Positions 1-10,554 of a DNA stretch of 64,000 bases are shown here, piece after piece (position 1 is the first letter of the stretch; every line of letters starts with the position of its first letter). The stretch is from positions 3,449,001 through 3,513,000 of the forward strand of contig CANUEZ040000168.1 in NCBI GenBank assembly GCA_948099385.1, written 5' to 3'. The notes under the pieces are model-generated. The model had not been told where the DNA came from. It did no database searches and saw only the letters and a list, made by a program, of their open reading frames with translations. The position numbers and the translations under genes were made by a program. The stretch is from Fasciola hepatica. Its lineage: Eukaryota > Platyhelminthes > Trematoda > Plagiorchiida > Fasciolidae.

Positions 1-1574
1 AAGTATTTGCAGGCTGGAAGCACTGGAGGGTGGCTTCGAGAGGGTACATTCGGCGGACTCAGAGGATAACATCAGTCATGGCTCGAGTCGGGGAAAAACT
101 CTATCCAAAAAAAACCTGCGGAGGTCTTCAGAATGCTGAGAGCCAGTGAGACAGCGTGGTCGGATGACGTGCATTCTGCCGTAATCGTGCCATTGGAAGC
201 CACTATAACTGAACCCCAAACCCGGTTGTTCAATGTGTCATTGGGAGCGGCCACTCTTTCTTTCAAATGGGAGATTTTCAAGGTAGTTCCAATTCATGGA
301 AGTGAATCGGAGGCTTAAGCAATCAATCGCTGACTAATAAGTCTCTCGTCAGTTATAGGTAGAGCCTTTGAGAAGACCCTAAAAAACGATTATGGCTAAC
401 TAGGGCAAGGTTGTCCGTCTATGAACAGACAGCACGGTTTCGTAAAATAGCTTATCGTGCTTGCCAAACTCGTTTTCGTTTTGAACGGGGTCCTGGTATG
501 TTTGTACAAGGGAAGGCCGTCCAAAATATGCCTTCTGAACTTTCAGAGGTCCCTAGGCCGATTTTGGCCATTCAAGTTAGAAGTACTCAATAGCCATCAA
601 TGCGGCTTCGGAGACAATTAGGTAGATAAGGATTGCGGGCCCTAAAGAGCACTCTGAACAGGCACAAAGTATACCCAGGGAAGGATACTTCAGATTCCGA
701 AGCAGGCTCACAGGAAGACTCACTACCTCAGAACGAGATAGGGTTGAGTCATTAGGAGGGAGAAGGCTCGGCGACGAAGGATATAGGACCAGGGGCGGCG
801 ATTTACGCGAGACAGAAAGCGTATACTTGAATATGGATTGACTTGAAGAGAAAGACTGGGCTGATCCTCAAGCGGCTGGTCAGCAAGGGCTCAGCATGTA
901 GGAGCTCGCAGCTTTCGAGGAGTGGTAAGGTGTGATGGCATTGCATTCACTTATGGCTATCATCATCTTTATCTCCACCCCATGTATAAGCTTTGCTTTA
1001 GCACTCCGAACCAAGCTGTTTCTGATTCCATCGCCAATAACACACTCTAGTGAGTCCTCTCTGATCGTTTCTCGCCCCATACCCTTTGCTCTGCAGGTTG
1101 ACACAAGAACCTCCGTGGCTCGACTTTGGTTTTCTGGCTGCTAGGGAGGTGTCATTTGATTCTTCACCATAGGCACCTAACGCGTTCTTGCGCCGTTCCT
1201 CTGCCCAAACCCACGCTCAGTAACCCGCGAACCGTCCGGTCCTTTAAGTGTTCCCGGTACCGTAGGTGGTACGTTTTGTTCCATGCAAGGTATCTGAGCT
1301 TCGGAAGACTGACTTTCTCAAGTTGAGTGAGGCGCGGAGGCTTTACTCCATCGAAATTTTGCTCTCGCTTCTCTCCCCGAAGGCAAACCGATAAATGTCA
1401 CATCACTCGAACTTCCATCCACAGACGGACAAGGATTCCAAGTAGTAGGAGCTGGTTTAGATGTGGGACTCACAGGTCAATCAAACTGGACTACCATTGG
1501 CGTCGGCCGCCAGTCTTGCGCTGCGACGTGATCCGAAGGTATTTCAGGTATTTTCCTATAGTAGGCTGTGGTAG
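1..1574. other. Unrecognised intergenic sequence
   Basis: I see no convincing gene here. Several short open frames exist on both strands, but none shows a motif, start context or length that I recognise. The GC-balanced, gene-poor texture matches decayed mobile-element DNA elsewhere in the window, but I could not match it to any of the families described here. Confidence 0.4.
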
Positions 1575-1637
1575 TATGTATGTATGTATGTATGTATGTA
1601 TGTGTGTATGTATGCATGTGCGTGCGCATGTATGCTT
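1575..1637. repeat. (TATG)n microsatellite
   Basis: A run of imperfect TATG/TGTG tetranucleotide units lies directly upstream of the solo LTR. Open frames through it only give Tyr-Val/Cys-Met or Ile-His-Thr-Tyr repeats and are not genes. Confidence 0.9.
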
Positions 1638-1652
1638 ACGGTTGAAGGGTAT

Positions 1653-1979
1653 TGTTGTGTTAGGCCTGAACAGGCATGTGCTAAGACAGACAATGGGACA
1701 GGCGCACACGCGAAAGTACGCAGCTGAGGTTTGTCAAGGTTCTTTCCGGACAGCACTGGCCAATCAGACCGTCACATGTTGCGCTACCTTGAGCAGCTCA
1801 GCCCATCTGAACAGCTGTCTTGCTCTATTGGTTGCACGTAGCCTTGACTCATGGGCTAGCGGACGTTTTGGCCTATCCACGCGCTTTCCTCCGCTTTTGC
1901 CCGCCGCACTTTTGCACTGAATGCACGTCCACTCGTATTCGTGCGCCTTCTTTTTGTTACTGAATTTGTGAACACAACA
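1653..1979 (+). mobile_element. Solo LTR of a Ty3/gypsy element
   Basis: This 327-bp block starts TGTTGTGTTAGGCC and ends AACACAACA. It aligns along its whole length with the 329-bp LTRs at 3615-3943 and 6023-6351, though it is clearly diverged (shared landmarks include CAGGCATGTGCT and CCAATCAGA). No internal element sequence follows. The flanks GGTAT (1648-1652) and GGTAG (1980-1984) match at four of five bases, consistent with an aged 5-bp target duplication. The likely origin is recombination between two LTRs that removed the interior. Confidence 0.82.
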
Positions 1980-2034
1980 GGTAGCACTGAGGCCCGTCCG
2001 AGGTGTATCGCAACTGACCTTTTCTTTTGCAGCA

Positions 2035-2345
2035 AGCTATCTCATTGAATGCTCACCATGCATAATATCTCTGGCAGCTAATGTGTGATGAATTTTTTCC
2101 GCTTTTCCCTCATATTTTTGCTGGGGGTTTGGCGGAATGAGCTGTTCAGCGATGGATACAAATCTGATGTACTTGGGATAGAAAGATTTTTGGACTCTTG
2201 ATTGACTGTGGCCATTTTCTGCCTTCTGGAAGCCGTCTAATCTTTGACAAATTTTCCATGACGGGATCTCTCGCTCCGCCCGAGCCCAACGGACTGCCAC
2301 AAAGCTGAACTTTCTCTCACTGTCCAGCGAGTCATCTTCTAGATC
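2035..2345 (+). repeat. Diverged LINE B 3' untranslated end
   Basis: The stretch aligns with 28490-28683, the 3' untranslated region of LINE B copy 3. Common blocks include CACCATGCATAAT versus CACGATGCATAAT and GTGGCCATTTTCTG versus GTGGCCATTACCTG. The TGAAC tail is eroded to a single GCTGAACT near 2305. No reverse transcriptase remains upstream, so this is an old 5'-truncated fragment. Confidence 0.65.
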
Positions 2346-3614
2346 ACCGACAATGCAAGAAGCAAGATGTAGTCAAGACTAGTGTCTCGAACCCCTTCGC
2401 AATGGCCATTGTTCTATCTCCCGGTTTACCGGCAATACCGGGTGCAAGAGACTGTCAAAGTTTGTATTTTGTACCCTTCCATCTTTTCCCATTACCCCAA
2501 TATCCACTGAAATATCTTTCAGCTTACGGGAAACAATCACATAAAAAGATAACCGCATAGCCTCGTACCCGTTTACTACCTCAAGACTTCACAAGTCAGC
2601 TGAAATGAACGAGGAGCCAGTTGTGATCATCTGGTACTTTTGTCAGTGAAATTATATCTGTGAGTGTGATACTGCCTCGCGCATTCTGCCTTTCAGACAA
2701 AACATTCAACATGCATTGTTGCGAGCCAAGCAAACTAGTTGACAGCGCAAAGATCTAGGAGCACGATTGGTCTCAGCCACATTCGTCCGGTTCAAACCTG
2801 GCCTTGCGAGTTGCCGTGCGGTTGGAAATTTTGAAGTGTTCTGTTCCGTCCTTATTTGTTTGCCCTGGCAGTGACGTAACAATAGTTCTCTCACAAAACC
2901 TACGTACAACAGTTTCTACTGAGGTACGCTATTTATTCGGGGAATTTTTACTTCGATTGTTTCGTTCTTGATAAAATATTGTCTTTTTGGCGAAGAGATG
3001 TATCCATTGTGCCCTTGATAATAATGTGCATTCACACAGTTATCACAACCGCCTAGGGTCTCCGGTGTAAGCTCTTAAAGTTTTTTTCCCGGTTTACAAG
3101 TTTTCGATCCATCTGATACCATGACGATATTCGCAGCGAAAATCCATGTGAGGTTAGTAGTTGCACATCTTGCATTATTATGACTTATAACGCATCCCTA
3201 GCGCTATATTTTCACGATATATTTTGTATTTTCACGGACCACTACCAACCAGTCGAATCCGAAACCAAACCGTATTTGCCGCGCAAACCTTTATAATTTC
3301 AGTCGACTCAAACTATCTCTAGCTATATTGTTTTGCTTCTGACGACTCCACTCGCTTTCTTGAAATTCGTGTATAGTTCATTGTTTTGAGTAACGTTGTA
3401 CACCATGATCATGCGCTTGCGCATGCGTCTCGACCATGGTCGAGAAATATACCATTATTATTGTTATTATTATTATTAAGTTATTGATATTGACAAAGGT
3501 TTATTTCGGATGACTCCGAGGCTGCTGCAACGCAAGACCAAACGGTACCATTGGAAGCAGAGTCCAAATTCCAAAAGGGTGATTCAGGTATTTGCACTCA
3601 TTATAGTATAGGAG
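2346..3614. other. Unrecognised intergenic sequence with ATT-rich tract
   Basis: No gene or known element is visible. Short open frames are below 75 codons and carry no motifs. A small ATT trinucleotide tract lies at about 3451-3486. The last bases, AGGAG at 3610-3614, are the left target duplication of the gypsy element that follows. Confidence 0.4.
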
Positions 3615-3943
3615 TGTTGTGTTCGGCCCGAACAGGCATGTGCTCAGACAGACGATCTTGCACGCACACACATGCACGTACACAGCTGACGTTCGCCGTG
3701 CTTCGTCCCAGACGGCATTGACCAATCAGAGTGTATCACGTGTTGCGCGACCTTGCACGACGTGGTCCGATTGTACCGTTGTCTGACGTTTCCGATTACA
3801 TACACGACTGACTCACGCACTTGCAGACTCGGCTGCGTTTGCACGTGCTCGTTTGTACTGGCGCTTTCCGTACATTACTGCAGAATACACATTTACCCAT
3901 AGAAGCGTGCCTTTCTTCTGCCTACTGAATTCGGAACACAACA
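3615..3943 (+). repeat. 5' LTR of the gypsy element
   Basis: It begins TGTTGTGTTCGG and ends GGAACACAACA, with short inverted termini TGT...ACA. It is the same length as the 3' LTR, with five substitutions, four of them within the first 30 bases. Confidence 0.93.
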
Positions 3944-3971
3944 TTTGGCGTCGCGGCTTCAAACCTGCGGA

Positions 3972-5432
3972 ATGACAGCTACAATTCGTGCTCCAGATCA
4001 ATTTTGGATCGATGCTGCTGTTCAACCATCCTCAAATTCGTGGAATTCGTGGAAGACTACTTTCATTGATTATGTGGAGATTTTGTCCGTCTTTAATACT
4101 GGCATCAAGCTTTCAGAAGAACATAAGCTGAAACTTCTTCGACTACATCTGGGAGATGAAGGACGAAGGCTTTTTGACGCATTAGGTTTGTGCATGAAAA
4201 CGTCGTTGAAGGATGCGCTGGAAACATTAGACAAACATTGGGGACCCCGTATAAATGCCTATGTGGCACGTTACAAATTTTCACTCATGAAGCAGCAGTC
4301 CGGAGAGAAAATCGATGATTTCATATCTCGGCTTCTGAGTGCGGTACGCCGCTGCGACTACAACTCCGTGCCAGCAAAGAAATTTGAAGAGGTGCTTCTT
4401 ATTCAGCAACTTATTTCGGGCGTTTGTGATCAAAGAATTCGTGAAGCTATACTTGCAGAAAATTCCCTCAAACTCAATTGGGATAGTGCATGTGACATTG
4501 CACGTATGAAAAGTGATGTTAATGAGCAGGTGAAACTATTCCACTCCGATGCAGTTAGTACGGATATCACTCGCATCAGAGCTGTCACACCGAATACGGA
4601 TCGTGTCTCCAAACAACGTGTTTATTGCTTTAGATGCGGAAGTACCCAACACAAAGCTGACTATAAACTCTGCCCCGCAGTAAAAGTCCAGTGCCGCATT
4701 TGCGGTAAGTGTGGCCATTTTGCTCGTGTTTGTCGTAAACGTACTGTTTCTCACGTATGTGACATGAATTCTAGTGATCTATGTTCCACAAATCAGCCTT
4801 CTGATAACATTTACGCCTTGAGTACTCGTTCACCTCGTACAGCATTGCATAATTTTGAACCTAAATTGCCTTTACCTTATATTCGTACGGTCTATTTCGA
4901 ACATGATAATAATGTGCATTCTCTAAAAATGGAACCAGATTCAGCTTCACCTATAACTGTAATACCTTACGATTTTTACCGCAATCATTTTACCGCTTTA
5001 CCGATACACCCATCATCGTACACTTTTGGCAGTTATTCAAACAACACAGTGCCCATTCTTGGTTTTGTACATGTAACGTTATTTTTGAACGAAAGTTGTA
5101 AGTGCCGGATTGCTGTGTACGTGTCCAACAATAACAGTAAACCGCTCCTGGGCCGAAATGCCATGGTATCGCTGCGAGTTGCTCCATGCGTTGACAGAAT
5201 GCTTATCGCAAACATAGAAGCTTACGGTTTCCAGGCAAAATATCCCAATTTATTTAAGAACGATATCGGGCGAACTCCAACTGGACAACACAGAATATGG
5301 CTGTTTTCCAATGCAACTCCATTCAGCATCCACCAACCTCGATCAATACCACTTGCTAAAAGGGAGGCGGTTACTACAGCGCTCCGGGAAATGCTCGAGA
5401 ACGATTTAATTGATCCGGAATCAGACGTATAG
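3972..5432 (+). CDS. Gypsy Gag-protease polyprotein (truncated Pol)
   Basis: The frame of 486 codons starts at the ATG at 3972; the open frame extends upstream only through a TTG. Residues 1-210 have the helical capsid composition of gypsy Gag. Two CCHC zinc knuckles follow at about 218-234 (CFRCG...H...C) and 240-253 (CRICGKCGHFARVC), which bind RNA. A retropepsin-like domain follows, with the catalytic triplet Asp-Ser-Ala at about 322-324 in place of the usual DTG/DSG, and a downstream LLGRN flap-like motif. The last 45 residues (HQPRSIPLAKREAV...LIDPES) match the entrance to gypsy reverse transcriptase, then a TAG ends it. Gag would form cytoplasmic particles; the protein cannot copy itself without a helper. 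Confidence 0.85.
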   Translation: MTATIRAPDQFWIDAAVQPSSNSWNSWKTTFIDYVEILSVFNTGIKLSEEHKLKLLRLHLGDEGRRLFDALGLCMKTSLKDALETLDKHWGPRINAYVARYKFSLMKQQSGEKIDDFISRLLSAVRRCDYNSVPAKKFEEVLLIQQLISGVCDQRIREAILAENSLKLNWDSACDIARMKSDVNEQVKLFHSDAVSTDITRIRAVTPNTDRVSKQRVYCFRCGSTQHKADYKLCPAVKVQCRICGKCGHFARVCRKRTVSHVCDMNSSDLCSTNQPSDNIYALSTRSPRTALHNFEPKLPLPYIRTVYFEHDNNVHSLKMEPDSASPITVIPYDFYRNHFTALPIHPSSYTFGSYSNNTVPILGFVHVTLFLNESCKCRIAVYVSNNNSKPLLGRNAMVSLRVAPCVDRMLIANIEAYGFQAKYPNLFKNDIGRTPTGQHRIWLFSNATPFSIHQPRSIPLAKREAVTTALREMLENDLIDPESDV

Positions 5433-6022
5433 TATCGAATTACTGATTTGAATGGTAAAATTCAAGTGACCGGAACATCTGTGAAGTATTTCGAACAATT
5501 TACTACATTTTCGCTTCCGGCGAGTTTTCCATTATTGACGTTTTTTCGTTTTTGTTGTTGATTGCTTAACAAGTGTTTTATCTTTTTCGCTCGCATGTGT
5601 CCTGTATGCATCCTTTGTTACAATCGGACCTGGATAATTACCGTGCTTTGTGCCGTTTCGTGCGTACTAAAACTGTTGCTACTGTTACTGCCATGACTGC
5701 TACCACTGCGAACATGAGTACAGCTGCAGTTACTGTTTCAGTTAATACTACTTCGACTACTGTGCCCGTTACTACTGCCGAGTATTGTGTCCCGAAACTG
5801 CTACTACAAATACTGCTACGATTACCGTTACTACCACTGCTGCTGCTATTCTGGTTACTGGTTCTGGCTGTACAACTACCGTTACTGCTACTGCTACTAC
5901 TATGGTTACTGTGTCTGTTCTACGACTACTGTTACTGTTGTTGATGTTACTACTACCCTTGCTGGAACTACCACGATTGCCGTGCTGACCATGGATTTTC
6001 CTCTTCGAGAAGGGAGAGGTGG
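5433..6022 (+). repeat. ACT-rich low-complexity filler replacing pol
   Basis: After the gag-protease stop, about 200 bp of ordinary sequence lead into an imperfect trinucleotide array (about 5650-5985) made of ACT, GTT, ACTG and CTA units. The three plus frames read as Thr/Val-rich, Leu-rich and Tyr/Cys-rich peptides, the signature of a trinucleotide repeat and not of selection on one frame. The position is where RNase H and integrase should be coded. The minus-strand frames here are shadows. Confidence 0.75.
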
Positions 6023-6351
6023 TGTTTTGTTCAGCCTGAACAGGTATGTGCTCAGACAGACGATCTTGCACGCACACACATGCACGTACACAGCTGACGT
6101 TCGCCGTGCTTCGTCCCAGACGGCATTGACCAATCAGAGTGTATCCCGTGTTGCGCGACCTTGCACGACGTGGTCCGATTGTACCGTTGTCTGACGTTTC
6201 CGATTACATACACGACTGACTCACGCACTTGCAGACTCGGCTGCGTTTGCACGTGCTCGTTTGTACTGGCGCTTTCCGTACATTACTGCAGAATACACAT
6301 TTACCCATAGAAGCGTGCCTTTCTTCTGCCTACTGAATTCGGAACACAACA
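6023..6351 (+). repeat. 3' LTR of the gypsy element
   Basis: It starts TGTTTTGTTCAGCC and ends AACACAACA. It is identical to the 5' LTR from about position 130 to the end, with five substitutions in total, and is followed by the AGGAG target duplication. Confidence 0.93.
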
Positions 6352-7020
6352 AGGAGAAAGTATTCAACTTACTCTTTATGGTGGTGCCCGGCAAAGTTGA
6401 ACTCAAGGTCGGGTGGCCAAGCCGGCCGAGTCAGGATGGAGCCGGTTGGAAGTAGTAGACCCCTGCTCAAATATTACAAAAAGAGGGACTGAGCAAAGGG
6501 GGAATCAGATAGAATTGACGGAAATTCTGTTCACCTTTAGAGAAACGAAGTTTTCAAGGAAGACGTGAACCAGCCAAAGCGCTCCGTGAAGTGTGGAACG
6601 GCTTAAGATTGGAAATCAGTCGGTGAAAGGAATGAATTTTCGACAAAGAACAACAAAAATCCTTTGATGATTATCCTTGTAACGTTTAGCGGCCTAATAT
6701 CGGCTGAGTCAGCTGAATACCCATTGAAGGACCTTTCTGTGGAGGGAGGTTGCTTAGGTGATGGCGAAAGAAGTGGCCGGAAGTAAACATGTAATTGTTG
6801 AGCAGATTTTTTACTTCAAAAAAGTGGAATGTGATGCACTAAAATAGCAATGGGAACTGGGCCACGGATCAATTTGTGATGGGTAGCCATGACAGTAACA
6901 GATACATGGTTTGCAAAGGAGATGAGTATTTAAATGACAAGCAAGTGTTTACTTAATTGTTATCGTTATCTAAGGGCTAAACATGATAACCAGGGATCGG
7001 CAGGGATCCTAATTGTCTGA
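6352..7020. other. Unassigned sequence between the gypsy element and LINE B copy 0
   Basis: There is no open frame of note. The segment GGTGCCCGGCAAAG to GGGGAATCAG is purine-rich and may be the 5' untranslated region of LINE B copy 0, whose ORF1 remnant begins just downstream. I have no second copy to confirm this. Confidence 0.35.
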
Positions 7021-8345
7021 GTGGCTTTACCGAGATGGAATCCCGGATATGGGGCAGGTGTACCGTATAATAGGTGCAATGAGTGGTACCAACAGAGCTG
7101 CTATGCCTTGTCCAAGAAGAACTATGACCTGCTTAGGAAACACAAATCTTTGAAATGGATACGTATTAGCTGTGTTGCTCTGGAAGAGGAACGCTCGCGT
7201 ATAATGCAAGGATCGCTAGACAGGAAAAACGGGGCCGCAGAAGGAAGCTAAAATGGGGCTTCAACGGACCCCAATAATAGCAACGCGCACGGTTGCTAGT
7301 AAGAACGAGCATCAGGCAAAGAAGATCAAGTCGGGGACTAACAAGACACGTAACAAACCCGGAGAGGCGGTAGAGCTGAAAGTGCGTGAACAGAAGATAA
7401 AGAAATTTGAAGAAGAGGTCAAAAATTGAAGGTCGCCGCCGACGGAGTTTTTGGGAAAGCAAGCTTGTTCTTCCGCGTAATTATGCAAAATCGGAGGTCT
7501 CCGGAGTGTGGATCAGAAGGGAAGCCGGACAGGGGCACTCAGTAAACGTACGGATAACAGTGGGGCTACCCAATGACTTGACGTATGCAAGGTGCCATAG
7601 AATGGGGCTTTGGAAGGCAAACAAAGCGATAAAGACGAGGCCTTTGTTTATACTGTTTGCCAGTTCACGCACCAGAGACCTGCTCCTAGGCAGGAATTCA
7701 GGGGCATAGCTCTCCACAGATGGTAATGAGGATCATACCTGACACTTCCCTCAGTGGGGAGGTGGCACCGGCACAAAATCCGCCCCATCAAATAAAACGG
7801 GACTTCAGGCAACCGGTTCTTATGGTAGCTAAAGCTGACGTCACACCTCTAAGCAAATCTGCTCCCAAAACAGCGATCATTAGCAGTAGCCGGGCTGGAT
7901 AGCCAACGGTGAACCTGCCAGCTAAAAAGTGAGGCAAGTGGGGAAGTAGGTACGAGAGTACACACAAAGGGTGTAAAACAAGTGGACGATCAGCGACCAC
8001 CTACCACCAAGAAGGGGGTGTGACCGAAGTGGAAACCGAATTGGCGGCGAGGCTAATTCAGAACGAACGGAATTTCACCTATGGTGATGAAAGCCGGGCA
8101 GCAGTCGTTGCACAAACACCCACACCGCTGTGTAGAAGTGGATCCTTCACGCTCTCGAGGGGTAAAAGAAGACCACGCAATGAGACAAGGGTAGCTTCAC
8201 CAGCTTCGTTCGACACCATTACAGTTACTTTGCACGGTGTGGCCTAGAAGGTTCAGGAAAACACGAGCCTGGTGAATTTTAATGCAAAAAACGGGGTGTT
8301 TCCTTAGGAATTGTGCCCTAGAGCAAAACGGTTCAAAGGAGGGTA
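7021..8345 (+). pseudogene. LINE B copy 0, ORF1 remnant (PHD-like finger, RNA-binding)
   Basis: This is a decayed first open frame of a non-LTR retrotransposon. Around 7060-7180 the translation shows CNEWYQQSC, then YDLLRKHKSLKW and ISC, the spacing of a PHD/RING-like zinc finger (Cys..Cys..Trp-Tyr-His..Cys...Trp.Cys..Cys) with several Cys/His lost. Around 7380-7425 a charged, helical stretch (VREQKIKKFEEEVK) looks like a short coiled coil. Around 7520-7700 the frame reads like the ORF1 RNA-binding region (VNVRITVGLPNDLTYA, then LFILFASSRTRDLLL). Stops and frame changes separate the pieces. In related LINEs this protein coats the element RNA. The reading is by motif layout only. Confidence 0.55.
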
Positions 8346-9130
8346 ATCAAAGCACATGACTTGGCAGAAGGTGCTGCCGTATGATTCACAACTGCATGTG
8401 GCTTAGGAGGTAAGTTGGGGGCATTACTGACTAGAAAAAACGGATCAGTGATTATAGCTATCACGGAGACATGGCTGAATAAGAATCAGAGTGCCGTGCA
8501 CCCTCAGGGCTACGCCGTCTAAGGACAAGACAGAATAGAAGGAAGGCCGAGTGGAGGGGTACTGCTTTCCGTGAGGGCCGAGTATAGTCAGTGATAGGTC
8601 CCGTTTGCACTCGTCAAACCCAACATACAAGCCACTGCGTGTTGCGTTTGCCTAGACTGATGTCTGGTAGAGATAGTCTGTGTCTACAGAGATCCACAGG
8701 CATATGGGTAAGAAGACTCTGAACTATTCCAGCTTCCAAAGATGGTATCGAGTAGGTCACAACTCTTTATCGTTTTGGAAGACACGAACCTCCCAGAAAT
8801 AAACAGGGACGATGAATGTGCCCTTAAGCGAACCATCTGAAATGCTCTGGTGATGTAGCTTCACGACCGCGCCCTAACACAACATGTAAGCGAAGCAACG
8901 CGCTCCCGCGACGGACAAAGTTCTTCTACACTGGATCCGCTTGTAACCAGGAATCGATCCGAAGCCATCTCTTTGGCGATAAAGGAGCCACTGGAGAAGA
9001 GCAATCATGGAGTCTTGCTTGCAGTGTTCACCGTAAGGCACGAAAACCAGGATCAAGGCAGGTCCGGAACTACGTTAGAGTGGAGGAGGACCAACTGGGA
9101 GTAAGGGCACGAGACATGTTGGTGCCCGGA
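8346..9130 (+). pseudogene. LINE B copy 0, APE endonuclease remnant
   Basis: The plus frame around 8454 reads IIAITETWLNKNQ, the catalytic-Glu block of AP-endonuclease-type LINE nucleases, followed by GYAV, a stop, and RPSGGVLLSV, the next conserved block. Near 9000 the frame KSNHGVLLAVFTV corresponds to the SDH catalytic block, with Asp replaced by Asn. Stops and frameshifts elsewhere make it non-functional. It precedes the reverse transcriptase of the same copy. Confidence 0.65.
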
Positions 9131-10510
9131 AGTCCCGGAGTCATCTGTGGAGGATAGATGGAAGGCAATAAGAGCCGGGTTATTAAGCCTGACAGACGAG
9201 TTTGCTCCGTTAGCACAACAAAGAAATAGGACCCGGCCGCCTTGGTGGAAGCCCAGGATTGCTAGAGTGTTACCTGTTCGTAGAAGGCTATATGCTTACC
9301 ACAAGCTTCATAGCACGCATTACGCACGGGCCACTTACAAGACAGCTGGAAACGGGGCTTCGGGCCTACAAACCGGGATGCAAAGTACGAGCACGAGAAG
9401 AAAGTGGCCAACTATGTGAGGGCAGGCCAAAATAAGTTCTTCGCTTATGTTCAGTTCACGAAGACTACGCGCGAGAGCGCGGTCACCTTGGAGGTGTTCA
9501 GCGGAAGCATTGCCCTCAATGATAAGGAAAGGGCAGGAACCTCACTTGCGTTCTTTAAGAGCATGTATCGTCAGAACCATCTGATTAGTGCGGAAAGGAT
9601 CAGATATAGGAAGTACTTCAGTGCTTCATGAGCCTACTGTAAGTGAGGACGAGGTGCACCACGAACTCAGGTCTTTGTGCAAGCACAAGGCAGCCGGATC
9701 GTGCGCTATCCACCCGGCGATTGCTCAGGCTCTTTCCGGCATCTTATCAGGAGCTATTACCCAGCTGTACGAAGCGTCTCTGAGGGAGGGTTAGGTGCCA
9801 GATGATTGGCTTAAGGCCACTGTCGTGGCCATGCATAAGACAGGATCCGAGCGGAAGGCAGAGAATTATAGGCCGGTTGGTCTAACATCAGTGCTGCGCA
9901 AGTGCTTGAAAAGTATAATCGGAAAGTACTTGCGCCTGCGTATGGTTGATAACGATCTACTAACACCTGCACAAATGGGTTTGTTAAAATAATCGTGTTT
10001 GGCAAAGCTACTGACGTTCTTATGGGAGACCATAAAACGAATAGATAAGGGCATGACAGTGGAGGCTTGTTATTTAGATTTCGGAAAGGCTTTCGACTCT
10101 GTGAGTCATCGGCTTCTGGACTGTAAATTGAAGATCTTTTTGGGATAAGCGGGAAAGCAAGAGATAGGGTAGAGCACTTTCTAGGGAATCTTAGCTTCCG
10201 TGTCGAGGTAAACGATTATCTATTGAGACCGGAGAGGGTTACCATTGGTGTGCCGCAGGGTCCAAATCTGGTGCCCATGCTCTTCCTCTTGTATATAAGC
10301 AACCTAGCTAAAGAACTGAGTAGCCCGTGTTTCATCTTTGCGGATGATGGGAAGGTAGCGGGAAGCTATTTGGCCCATGACATAAATGCGGTGCTGGGAT
10401 GGGCAGAACGATGGGATTTACCGCTGAATCTCGCCAGATGTCAAGTCCTGGCCACTAGCATAGACGAAGCGAGCAGTACCCCGTTTAAAAGGTTGCTCGG
10501 GGGTAAGAGA
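9131..10510 (+). pseudogene. LINE B copy 0, reverse transcriptase remnant
   Basis: Adjoining frames spell the non-LTR reverse transcriptase in order: the linker VEDRWKAIRAGLLSLTDEFA, the finger region (HKAAGSCAIHPAIAQ), the palm entry (PDDWLKATVVAMHKTGSERK, NYRPVGLTSVL), the catalytic A block (LDFGKAFDSVSHRLL at about 10075), GVPQGPNLVPMLFLLYISNL, and FIFADDGKV with the FADD active site at about 10336. Stops (for example at 9630, 9793 and 9992) and frame changes break it. LINE B copies 1 and 3 are closely similar, so this is a member of one family of the CR1/Jockey group. Confidence 0.8.
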
Positions 10511-10554
10511 CCCAGGTGGGGATTGGGGGCGGCATGCAAGGAATAGTAAGGGTT

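Larger units (their letters stand above)
3615..6351 (+). mobile_element. Short Ty3/gypsy LTR retrotransposon, pol deleted
   Basis: The element is 2,737 bp, bounded by two 329-bp LTRs that differ at five positions (about 1.5%) and flanked by the perfect 5-bp duplication AGGAG (3610-3614 and 6352-6356). A primer-binding-site-like TTTGGCGTCGCGG follows the 5' LTR. Inside are gag, an aspartic protease and only the first residues of reverse transcriptase; RNase H and integrase are absent. The space to the 3' LTR is filled by low-complexity ACT-rich sequence. A full gypsy element is about 5 kb, so this copy is non-autonomous and must have moved using enzymes from a relative. Confidence 0.9.

Noticed and set aside
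1491..1756. Open frames rich in Thr-Tyr-Ile-His over the (TATG)n tract
   Set aside because: They are translations of a tetranucleotide repeat and the antisense of an LTR; no protein motif.
5772..6194. Several 100-135 codon frames on both strands
   Set aside because: All arise from the ACT-rich array and the 3' LTR; amino-acid bias follows the repeat.
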